From Candidatus Zhuqueibacterota bacterium 4484_87 (GTDB taxonomy: Bacteria > Zhuqueibacterota > Zhuqueibacteria > Thermofontimicrobiales > Thermofontimicrobiaceae), in NCBI GenBank assembly GCA_002085355.1, contig NATN01000089.1, forward strand, positions 1 to 8,587: DNA of 8,587 nucleotides. The letters run 5' to 3'. Of the stretch, positions 1-6,119 are shown piece after piece. The first letter of the stretch is position 1; every line of letters begins with the position of its first letter. The position numbers and the translations under genes were made by a program. The notes beneath the pieces are model-generated. The model was not told the DNA's origin. It was given only the letters and a program-made list of their open reading frames with translations, and made no database searches.

Positions 1-1
1 T

Positions 2-211
2 TTCGACAAAAGAAAATTGAAGAAGCTTTTCAGGGAAAAATGCAAAATTAAAGGAATTCAATTCAGCGGCATTGGTGAAATGTTTCCTGAAAATATTGAG
101 GATATTCTTTTTCCATATTGGAAGCAAGAACTGGGCAGATTGTTGAACCCGCTTCCAAATCTTTCAATTATACTGGATGAGTTAAAAGCAAAGCTTATGT
201 TTCTTGAATAA
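2..211 (+). CDS. 3' end of a protein gene, possibly AbiEii-like nucleotidyltransferase (partial)
   Basis: An open frame enters from the left edge and runs 69 codons to a TAA at 209-211, so only the C-terminus is visible. A TTG at 17 is in frame, but the frame stays open upstream of it and this is probably not the start. The residues are rich in Lys, Leu and Phe. They end in a pattern of W-x3-LGRLL, a short Pro-containing linker and a helix (LDELKAKL). From memory this pattern resembles the tail of AbiEii/AbiGii-type nucleotidyltransferase toxins, which often end in W...L..LL...LP...F......L...L. That is a weak resemblance, not an identification, since the catalytic part lies outside the window. 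It is the only gene here on the plus strand and converges on tRNA-Pro. No terminator hairpin is evident after its stop. Confidence 0.5.
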   Translation, partial: FDKRKLKKLFREKCKIKGIQFSGIGEMFPENIEDILFPYWKQELGRLLNPLPNLSIILDELKAKLMFLE

Positions 212-246
212 ACAAAGTTGTAACCTTACCCCTTTCAAAAAAAAAG

Positions 247-265
247 TGTGCCCAAATTGTGCCTA
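247..265. repeat. short imperfect direct repeat
   Basis: Two 8-nt near copies, TGTGCCCA (247-254) and TGTGCCTA (258-265), lie 11 nt apart in the gene-free stretch 212-373, between the plus-strand partial gene and the tRNA terminator. They differ at one base. Their role is unknown. They could be chance, or binding or crossover sequence for a recombinase if this is an integration site. Apart from these repeats and the terminator, I see nothing else in this stretch. Confidence 0.25.
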
Positions 266-317
266 AAAAGATACTAAAAGAGACCAATCAGTACCAAAAT
301 TTCAGATTCGTTCAGGC

Positions 318-364
318 AAAAAAAGGGGGCTGTAACACATTCTAAAGCAAGTAATTACAACCCC
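318..364 (-). terminator. intrinsic terminator of tRNA-Pro
   Basis: Read on the minus strand just after the tRNA 3' end, GGGGTTGTAA (364-355) pairs with TTACAGCCCC (335-326) across a 19-nt loop. A further C and a run of seven T residues (324-318) follow. In minus-strand RNA the stem is ten pairs with a single U-G wobble. On the plus strand the same position would be a C-A mismatch and there is no T tract, so the element is oriented for the minus strand. It begins 9 nt past the tRNA discriminator base. It should end transcripts carrying tRNA-Pro, and probably merR as well. Confidence 0.75.
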
Positions 365-371
365 TTCAACT

Positions 372-448
<77 letters not shown>

Positions 449-475
449 ACTAAATGATTTACAATTTCAAAATTA

Positions 476-928
476 CTATTGGCTTTCTTCTTCTGTATCA
501 AAAAAAAGCGGAAAAACATCTTCCTTTTTTTGAACTTCTTCTTTTGGATATTCTTGCTGTTGTTCACCCTTTTTTTCATCCAACAGATCGAGGATATCTT
601 GCAGTTCCTGCTTAATAGAATTAAGCAAATTCTCTTTTTCCCTCTGCTGGAAAGGCATAGTGATCTGTGTTGTTCGCGATTTGCGAAGCAGTGCTAACTT
701 CTTTTTAGTTCCTTCGATCGTGAACTTATCTTCGTACAGCAGTTTTTTGATGAGAAAGATCAACTTAATGTCATTCAGGCGATAAATTCTATTGCCTGCT
801 CGATTTTTGGTCGGCTTGAGCTCTTCGAATTCAGTCTCCCAATACCGCAACACATGCGGTTTCACCGATGTGATTTCACTGACTTCACTGATCGAATAAT
901 AAAGTTTTTGAATCGGTTTCGGTTTCAT
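476..928 (-). CDS. MerR-family DNA-binding regulator, sensor-less type
   Basis: 150 aa, ATG at 928 and TAG at 476. Residues 10-33 form the MerR helix-turn-helix (YYSISEVSEIT then KPHVLRYWE). Residues 41-57 form the wing (KNRAGNRIYRLNDIKLI), followed by a two-helix segment to about residue 83 (IKKLLYEDKFTIEGTKKKL). After that there is only a probable short coiled coil (about 97-119) and a Gln/Glu/Lys-rich tail. It has no cysteine and no effector-binding domain, so it is not a metal or drug sensor of the classical kind. From memory, this compact subfamily often sits beside tRNA-Pro, and near ihfA in deltaproteobacteria; its targets are not known to me. Upstream are a candidate promoter and a perfect dyad that could be its operator. 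The ribosome-binding site is weak (AGG about 6 nt before ATG). Confidence 0.88.
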   Translation of the reverse strand: MKPKPIQKLYYSISEVSEITSVKPHVLRYWETEFEELKPTKNRAGNRIYRLNDIKLIFLIKKLLYEDKFTIEGTKKKLALLRKSRTTQITMPFQQREKENLLNSIKQELQDILDLLDEKKGEQQQEYPKEEVQKKEDVFPLFFDTEEESQ

Positions 929-954
929 CGCTGCCTGTTGCGTTAAGTTGTCTA

Positions 955-983
955 TATATAATAAATTTTTAGGTAAAAATCAA
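955..983 (-). promoter_or_regulatory. candidate sigma-70-type promoter for merR
   Basis: On the minus strand, TTGATT (983-978) is followed after 17 nt by TATATA (960-955). This would give a leader of about 20 nt before the merR ATG at 928. Each hexamer matches the consensus at about four of six positions in a very AT-rich stretch, so this is a plausible rather than proven promoter. A second weak pair, TTGTTA (1061-1056) and TATACA (1038-1033), also has 17-nt spacing and overlaps the dyad at 1021-1040. Confidence 0.35.
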
Positions 984-1020
984 CAGTTTTTTCAACTTTT
1001 TTGTAGTTCAAAATGAGTCA

Positions 1021-1040
1021 TTTATACAACGGTGTATAAA
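1021..1040. promoter_or_regulatory. perfect 8-4-8 inverted repeat, candidate operator
   Basis: TTTATACA - ACGG - TGTATAAA is a perfect 8-bp inverted repeat with a 4-bp centre. It lies in the 168-bp gap between the deacetylase stop and the merR start, upstream of the candidate merR promoter. The arm spacing and the 20-bp span suit a dimeric DNA-binding protein such as a MerR-type regulator. The arm TATACA could also serve as the -10 of an alternative minus-strand promoter, as in classical MerR operators that lie within the promoter. No T tract follows, so it is not a terminator. Which protein binds it, if any, is inference. Confidence 0.4.
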
Positions 1041-1096
1041 GAGTAAAGAAATTATTAACAAATTTAGTAAATACCATTGAAGTTCTATTTTCTTGA

Positions 1097-1888
1097 TCAA
1101 AAAAATATTTTTTTCCATAAAACTGAGCCATAAGAAAAACGGCTAATGATATTTTGCTTGAAGAATTCAAACTTGTTGCCAGCAAGTTTACTCTGGAATG
1201 TTCTCATAAAATCAATTAAATAAATACCAAGTCTGGGAATAGCCAGTCGAGGTTTAGTTTCTGACTGAAAATGAGAACTACCCAAGATAAAACCTTTCTC
1301 GTAACCTGCTTCAAATGCCTTTTCTAATACATTACTGTTGAAGCGGTTAAATGGATAAGAAATCGTTTTAATACCAATATTTAACTCTTTTTCAAGAATC
1401 TCTTTTGATCCCTTCAACTCCCCGTACAATTCAGTTGTCGTTAAAGAGGTCAAGTCTCGGTGAGAAATTGAGTGGGAGCCAACAGTCCAGCCATTTGCAA
1501 CTAATTCTTTGATTTGCAACCAGTCCATTTGGGAGGAATGTCTCCCGACAGGATTTACGTCCCACATGTCTTTCTTTCCCACAAAATCAGTGATCACAAA
1601 AAGTGTTCCGGTAAAACCAAATTTTTGCATAATTGGAAAGGCATTCTCATAAACCGAAACATCCGCGTCATCGAATGTGAGGACGACTTTTTTTCTATAA
1701 GCATGCTCCGCAATGCCGCCAGACAGAAAATCATTTACAGAAACGGTACGAAAGCCGTTTTCATGCAAATAATGCATTTGACGATAAAAAAATCGGACGG
1801 GGACATTGTTTATTCCCCATCCGATTTTATTAGTAATTTTATGGTACGCTAAAATTGGGATATTTCTCAAAAATAAAGTCATATCCAT
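1097..1888 (-). CDS. NodB-type polysaccharide deacetylase (CE4 family)
   Basis: 263 aa if started at ATG 1888. A TTG at 1891 directly after the ald stop and an ATG at 1882 are alternatives, and none has a strong ribosome-binding site. The N-terminus has the family's ILAYHKI opening (residues 12-18). Motif 1 is TFDDA (71-75), with the Asp pair D73/D74 expected to act as base and metal ligand. Motif 2 is SHSISH (138-143), giving metal ligands H139 and H143. Motif 3 is SYPF (177-180). The residue after TFDD is Ala instead of the usual Gly. Known members remove N-acetyl groups from chitin-like, peptidoglycan or exopolysaccharide sugars in a metal-dependent reaction. The substrate here is unknown. 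There is no signal peptide or membrane helix, which suggests a cytosolic enzyme or one exported by another route. It abuts ald and is probably translationally coupled to it. Confidence 0.85.
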   Translation of the reverse strand: MDMTLFLRNIPILAYHKITNKIGWGINNVPVRFFYRQMHYLHENGFRTVSVNDFLSGGIAEHAYRKKVVLTFDDADVSVYENAFPIMQKFGFTGTLFVITDFVGKKDMWDVNPVGRHSSQMDWLQIKELVANGWTVGSHSISHRDLTSLTTTELYGELKGSKEILEKELNIGIKTISYPFNRFNSNVLEKAFEAGYEKGFILGSSHFQSETKPRLAIPRLGIYLIDFMRTFQSKLAGNKFEFFKQNIISRFSYGSVLWKKIFF

Positions 1889-1891
1889 CAA

Positions 1892-3007
1892 TTATTTCAT
1901 CAAATCTGCCAGATCGGTATAATCCATACCAAAAGCTTCGGCCACTGGCTCGTAAGTTACCTTTCCTTCAATCACATTTACGCCAAGCGCAATTTCTTTA
2001 TTTGATTTGATCGCATCTCGATAGCCTTTATTGGCTATTTCAACTGCATACGGTAGGGTAACATTTGTCAAAGCTACTGTTGATGTGCGCGGTACTGCAC
2101 CGGGCATATTTGCTACGCCGTAATGAATTACGCCGTCAACTTCATAAGTTGGCTCGGCATGAGTCGTCGGATGAATAGTTTCCACACATCCGCCCTGATC
2201 AACAGCCACGTCCACGATGACAGAGCCTTTTTTCATTAATTTCAGCATATCACGGGTAATCAGATGTGGTGCTTTAGCGCCAGGAATGAGAACGGCGCCA
2301 ACGACCAAATCAGCATCTGCTATTTGCTGCCGAATTGTTTCAGGCGAAGACATCAGTGTAGTGACATTTGCCGGCAAAACATGGTCCAGGAAACGCAATC
2401 TGTCGATGTTAATGTCCAAAACAACGACATTAGCGCCTAATCCGGCTGCCATCTGCGCAGCATTTGTTCCCACAATTCCACCGCCAATAATCACAACTTT
2501 AGCGGGGGCAACACCAGTAACGCCACCTAATAGTAATCCTTCTCCGCCAAAAGTTTTTTCCAGACAACGTGCGCCTGCCTGAATAGCCAGACGTCCTGCA
2601 ACCTCACTCATTGGATTCAATAAAGGCAAACTTCCGTCTTCTTTCTCAATTGTCTCGTAAGCGATCGCAATACTCTTTGTCTTCATAATTCCTTCAGTCA
2701 ATTCACGCGATGCTGCAAAATGAAAATAGGTGAACAAAATTTGTCCTTCTTTGATCATTTCAATCTCAGGCGCCAACGGCTCCTTGACTTTCATAATCAT
2801 TTCTGCTTTTTCAAATACCTCTTTGGCAGTATCCAAAATCTTTGCGCCAGCCTTCTCATACATTTCGTCAGTAAAACCACTACCTACACCCGCGCTTTTT
2901 TGCACATACACAACATGTCCATGATGCGTCAGAATCTCTGCACCAGAAGGTTGAAGAGCAACACGATTCTCATTTGCCTTAATTTCCTTCGGAACACCAA
3001 TAATCAT
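1892..3007 (-). CDS. ald: alanine dehydrogenase
   Basis: 371 aa, the usual family length, starting at ATG 3007 behind a strong ribosome-binding site (AGGAGG, plus-strand positions about 3012-3018). NAD-dependent alanine dehydrogenase reversibly deaminates L-alanine to pyruvate and ammonium in the cytosol. Expected substrate and catalytic residues are in place: R15 (NENRVALQP), K75 (KVKEP), H96 (YFHFAAS) and D270 (VDQGGC). The Rossmann NAD site is G175-x-G177-x2-G180, with D198 ending the second strand for the ribose. The segment HYGVANMPGAVPRTST (295-310) is typical of Ald. These numbers match those of the Mycobacterium tuberculosis enzyme as I remember it, and I see nothing missing. It begins 40 nt after pnp with no terminator between, so read-through from pnp is likely. 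Confidence 0.96.
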   Translation of the reverse strand: MIIGVPKEIKANENRVALQPSGAEILTHHGHVVYVQKSAGVGSGFTDEMYEKAGAKILDTAKEVFEKAEMIMKVKEPLAPEIEMIKEGQILFTYFHFAASRELTEGIMKTKSIAIAYETIEKEDGSLPLLNPMSEVAGRLAIQAGARCLEKTFGGEGLLLGGVTGVAPAKVVIIGGGIVGTNAAQMAAGLGANVVVLDINIDRLRFLDHVLPANVTTLMSSPETIRQQIADADLVVGAVLIPGAKAPHLITRDMLKLMKKGSVIVDVAVDQGGCVETIHPTTHAEPTYEVDGVIHYGVANMPGAVPRTSTVALTNVTLPYAVEIANKGYRDAIKSNKEIALGVNVIEGKVTYEPVAEAFGMDYTDLADLMK

Positions 3008-3047
3008 AGCATCCTCCTACCTTAAACATTTGTTATTATTTGGGGCA

Positions 3048-5144
3048 TTATTTTTTATCAGGCCGATCTAACAAAACTTTTCGGCTCAAGTCTAACTTTC
3101 CCTGGTCATCAATCTTCATCAATTTCACTTTCACTTCATCGCCGACTTTGAGTACATCTTCTACACGATTAATCCGTTGATTATCAATTTGAGATATGTG
3201 CAGCAAACCTTCTTTTCCTGGCAAAATTTCGATGAAGGCGCCAAAGTTGGTGATCTTTTTAACCTTACCATTATAAATTTGTCCGACTTCAGGTTTCTTT
3301 ACCAACTCTTCGATCATCTTTCTGGCAAGTTCACCTTTCTCCGGATCAACAGAGGCGATAGTTACAATGCCTTCGTCGTTGATGTCAATAGCTGTGTCTG
3401 TTCTGTCAATAATTTCACGAATCGTCTTCCCACCGGGACCTATGATCATGCCGATCACGTCTGTATCAACTTTCATTGTGAAAATTCTCGGCGCGTAAGC
3501 AGAAAGTTCAGCGCGCGGGCTGCTGAGAGTTTCATTCATTATTTTCAGAATATGAAGTCTCCCCTGTCGCGCTTGTTCCAGCGCTTCGCGCAAAATTTCC
3601 AGTGAAATTCCCTTGATCTTAATATCCATCTGAAAGGCGTTGATGCCTTCGGTGGTACCGGCAACTTTAAAATCCATATCGCCAAGATGATCTTCATCGC
3701 CCAAAATATCACTGAGAACAATATATTTGTCATTTTCTTTGATCAGTCCCATGGCGATTCCGGCTACCGCGTCTTTGATGGGAACTCCAGCATCCATCAG
3801 AGACAGCGAGCCGGCACACACAGTTGCCATTGAAGAAGAACCATTGGATTCCAAGATGTCAGATACAATGCGAATCGTGTATGGAAAGAGCGCTTCGTTG
3901 GGAATGATGTTTTTTAGTGCGCGCTCTGCCAGATTCCCGTGACCGATTTCACGACGGCTTGTGCCGCGGATTGGTCTGACTTCACCGACACAGAAAGGCG
4001 GAAAATTGTAATGCAGCATATAGCTTTTCCAGAATTCGCCTTCCAACTCATCCATTTTTTGTTCATCCATTTTTGTGCCCAGCGTAGTCACTGCAAGCGC
4101 CTGGGTTTGGCCGCGTGTAAACAGAGCGGAACCGTGAGTTCGGGGCAATACTCCTACTTCGCAGGTGATGGGGCGAATTTCCTGAGGATTTCTGCCATCT
4201 AATCTCAGATTATCTTCCAGAGCCATCTTGCGCACAAGCTCTTTCTCTTTCTCCGACACTTCTGCCTTAACGACCGGTTCAATTTCCATCTCGGGAAATT
4301 CTTCTGTCAACTGGGCAACCGCATCGTCCACTGCTGCTGTCAATGCTTCTTTTCTTTCAGATTTTTCTGTAATTCGGACAGCATCGGCAATCTTCGCATC
4401 GATCAATTCATGAATTCGCTTTACTAATGTTTCGTCAATTTCCGGCGCGGGAACTTCCATTTTTTCCCTACCGCATTCCTGCACCAGTTCTTTTTGCAAA
4501 GCCACCAGCTTTTTAATCTGCTCGTGACCAAATTCGAGCGCAGCGACCATTTCTTCTTCTGATATTTCTTTTGATTCGCCTTCGACCATGATGATTGAGT
4601 CTGAATTGCCGGCAATAATAAGTTCCATATCGCTCTCTTCCAGGTCAAAATAGGTAGGATTTACAATAAATTCCCCATTCACTCTGCCGATGCGGACGGC
4701 AGCAAGTGGGCCGTCAAAAGGAATGTCTGATATGGAAAGCGCTGCAGAAGCACCAATGACGCCCAAGACATCCGGATCGTTCTCTTTGTCTGCAGAAAGT
4801 ACAAGCACTATGACCTGCACTTCATTTTTAAAATTGTCCGGGAACATAGGTCTGATGGGGCGGTCAATTAAACGAGCGCTTAAAATTTCATTTTCGCTCG
4901 GTCTTCCCTCACGTTTGAAAAAGCCACCGGGAATTTTTCCCGCAGCGTATGCTTTCTCGCGATACTCAACGCTCAAAGGAAAGAAATCAAGACCTTCCAG
5001 CGGTTTTTTTGAGGCTGTGGCTGTTGCCAGAATCACAGTTTCACCATATTGAACTACAACAGCACCATTTGCTTGTTTCGCCATTTTTCCGGTTTCGATG
5101 GATAACGTACTGTGACCAAATGGCATTTCTTTTCGATAAATCAT
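3048..5144 (-). CDS. pnp: polyribonucleotide nucleotidyltransferase (PNPase)
   Basis: 698 aa, close to the usual 700-711. ATG at 5144 follows GGAG with 7-nt spacing. PNPase is a trimeric 3'-to-5' phosphorolytic exoribonuclease that turns over mRNA. Visible domains are a first RNase PH core (about 1-145, with FFKREGRPSENEILSARLIDR), the helical linker (about 150-300), and the catalytic second RNase PH core (about 310-545). The last carries TSRREIGHG (395-403), GSSSMA (435-440) and LGDEDHLGDMDF (481-492), where D483 and D489 match the catalytic pair of E. coli. A KH domain with its GPGG loop (569-572) and an S1 domain (about 620-690, ITNFGAFIEILPGKEGLLHIS) complete it. No domain is missing. It sits downstream of rpsO as in many bacteria, but 682 nt away, so it may have its own promoter or leader control in that spacer. 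Confidence 0.98.
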   Translation of the reverse strand: MIYRKEMPFGHSTLSIETGKMAKQANGAVVVQYGETVILATATASKKPLEGLDFFPLSVEYREKAYAAGKIPGGFFKREGRPSENEILSARLIDRPIRPMFPDNFKNEVQVIVLVLSADKENDPDVLGVIGASAALSISDIPFDGPLAAVRIGRVNGEFIVNPTYFDLEESDMELIIAGNSDSIIMVEGESKEISEEEMVAALEFGHEQIKKLVALQKELVQECGREKMEVPAPEIDETLVKRIHELIDAKIADAVRITEKSERKEALTAAVDDAVAQLTEEFPEMEIEPVVKAEVSEKEKELVRKMALEDNLRLDGRNPQEIRPITCEVGVLPRTHGSALFTRGQTQALAVTTLGTKMDEQKMDELEGEFWKSYMLHYNFPPFCVGEVRPIRGTSRREIGHGNLAERALKNIIPNEALFPYTIRIVSDILESNGSSSMATVCAGSLSLMDAGVPIKDAVAGIAMGLIKENDKYIVLSDILGDEDHLGDMDFKVAGTTEGINAFQMDIKIKGISLEILREALEQARQGRLHILKIMNETLSSPRAELSAYAPRIFTMKVDTDVIGMIIGPGGKTIREIIDRTDTAIDINDEGIVTIASVDPEKGELARKMIEELVKKPEVGQIYNGKVKKITNFGAFIEILPGKEGLLHISQIDNQRINRVEDVLKVGDEVKVKLMKIDDQGKLDLSRKVLLDRPDKK

Positions 5145-5241
5145 TTTTTAACTCCAATTTATACTTCTTTAGTTGACATCATTGGAAAAAGATGCTTGTT
5201 TCTAATTTATTTAAAAATCTATTACTGACTTATTTATAATT

Positions 5242-5760
5242 TCACTTGTGTGCAAAATACCCAAAAGGCAATTGAGCACCTAAAGTAAATCGGTTTATCA
5301 TTCCAAAAAGACGCCCTTTTTTGTTATAACTAACCACGCCAAAATTCATGCTATCCGCTGCATTTGAGCAACATGTAGCTTTTTGCGTCACAGGAATTTT
5401 ATTGAAAAATTTCTCTTTTGAAGAAGAACTCTTTTTTAAAAGATGAGCGTTTTGAAATTGTCTGCTTGCGGAAAATAAATAAGCTTTTAAAACCGATGAA
5501 TCAGAGGGGTGATTTTTTTTTAGGGCAATAAAATCTTGTTGCACGGGATAAAAATTATTCCTGAATTCAATCGCCGTGTTCTCATTGTCATTCACATAAA
5601 AGCCATGCGTGGTCTGCAAATTTGAAGAGAAATCTGCAGACCCGCCTGGACGCTTAAATTCCGGTGAATTGGTTGCTTTATTTTTTTCGCCTGTACCACA
5701 GCGCCCGCCTGATTCTCGTCTTGGCAAGTAATGACGGGTCAAATTAATATTCTTTAACAA
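5242..5760 (-). CDS. orphan open frame in the rpsO-pnp spacer, status doubtful
   Basis: 172 codons, opened by a TTG at 5760 and closed by TGA at 5242. It lies in the same direction as its neighbours, with no family I recognise. A frame this long without stops is unlikely by chance in DNA this AT-rich, which argues for a real or formerly real gene. Against it, there is no ATG start near the 5' end and the nearest GAGGAG lies 10 nt before the TTG. The first third also overlaps a strong hairpin (5611-5642) and a stretch resembling a dispersed repeat (5711-5735), whose translation HYLPRRESGG looks like repeat read-through. The C-terminal third (FGVVSYNKKGRLFGMINRF, GAQLPFGYFAHK) looks like alternating beta strands, as in outer-membrane proteins. 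There is no signal peptide and no clear membrane helix. It could be an orphan gene, a decayed gene joined to a repeat, or leader RNA. Confidence 0.3.
   Translation of the reverse strand: MLKNINLTRHYLPRRESGGRCGTGEKNKATNSPEFKRPGGSADFSSNLQTTHGFYVNDNENTAIEFRNNFYPVQQDFIALKKNHPSDSSVLKAYLFSASRQFQNAHLLKKSSSSKEKFFNKIPVTQKATCCSNAADSMNFGVVSYNKKGRLFGMINRFTLGAQLPFGYFAHK
5611..5642 (-). repeat. 13-bp stem-loop in the rpsO-pnp spacer
   Basis: On the minus strand GGTCTGCAGATTT (5642-5630) pairs with AAATTTGCAGACC (5623-5611) across a 6-nt loop, CTCTTC. The only non-Watson-Crick position is a G-U pair in minus-strand RNA; on the plus strand it would be an A-C mismatch. No T run follows, so it is not an intrinsic terminator. 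It lies between rpsO and pnp, about 470 nt upstream of the pnp start. In E. coli, an RNase III-cut stem-loop between rpsO and pnp controls PNPase autoregulation. A similar role here is inference. It could equally be the core of a dispersed repeat. Confidence 0.55.
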
Positions 5761-5786
5761 CGATGTTCATCTCCTCGTCGGATCAA

Positions 5787-5818
5787 ACTATCGAATAACA
5801 CTCTTCGTATTCTGTCAA
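5787..5818 (-). promoter_or_regulatory. weak candidate promoter downstream of rpsO
   Basis: A perfect -35 hexamer TTGACA (minus strand, 5818-5813) begins 8 nt after the rpsO stop. The best -10-like hexamer, GATAGT (5792-5787), lies 20 nt beyond it, which is too far for a standard sigma-70 site, and nothing good lies at 16-18 nt. If active it would drive the orphan frame and pnp. The rest of the spacer 5145-5826 shows no clear terminator and no better promoter next to pnp. Confidence 0.2.
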
Positions 5819-5826
5819 AATTACTT

Positions 5827-6096
5827 TTAACGGCGAATACCCAACTCTTTAATTAACTTCCTGTAACCCTCTAAATCTTTGCGCATGAGGTAGTTCAACA
5901 AACGACGACGCTGACCGACCAACATCAATAATCCTCGCCGTGAATGATGATCTTTGGGAGCTTTTTTCAGATGTCCTGAAATCTGCGCAATCCGTTCACT
6001 CAATAAAGCAATTTGCACTCGAGTGTTACCGGTATCTTTTTCACTTTCGCCGAATTTTTTAATGATTTCAGATTTCTTCTCACTTGTCAACGGCAT
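5827..6096 (-). CDS. rpsO: 30S ribosomal protein S15
   Basis: 89 aa, exactly the usual length. ATG at 6096 has a good AGGAG (plus-strand 6103-6107) 6 nt upstream. S15 binds 16S rRNA at the three-way junction of the central domain and starts platform assembly of the small subunit. The sequence shows the family core in order: [16 protein letters not shown] (21-36), [19 protein letters not shown] (42-60), and [12 protein letters not shown] (63-74). The HHSRRGLL rRNA-binding segment is intact. One small oddity is Arg where most S15 proteins have Glu (TRVQ in place of the common PEVQ or TEVQ). It follows ribF by 23 nt, so it belongs to the upstream operon. In E. coli, S15 represses its own translation; no matching leader structure is evident here. 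Confidence 0.98.
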   Translation of the reverse strand: MPLTSEKKSEIIKKFGESEKDTGNTRVQIALLSERIAQISGHLKKAPKDHHSRRGLLMLVGQRRRLLNYLMRKDLEGYRKLIKELGIRR

Positions 6097-6119
6097 AGTA
6101 CTCTCCTATAAATACAATC

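Noticed and set aside
2217..2582. Plus-strand open frame of 121 codons inside ald
   Set aside because: It is a mirror of the intact, motif-complete ald gene on the other strand; the same applies to the plus-strand frames inside pnp, the deacetylase, ribF and merR.
5145..5180. Promoter right before pnp (TATAAA near 5160)
   Set aside because: The predicted start of transcription would fall at or inside the GGAG ribosome-binding site, and no fitting -35 element is present.
5744..5770. Short upstream frame (ATG at 5770, eight codons, TAA) after GAGGAG
   Set aside because: The GAGGAG directly touches the ATG, leaving no room for normal ribosome binding, and such a short frame is expected by chance.
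5776..5826. Terminator after rpsO
   Set aside because: Only weak 4-5 bp pairings (GAATA/TATTC) and no following T tract on the minus strand.
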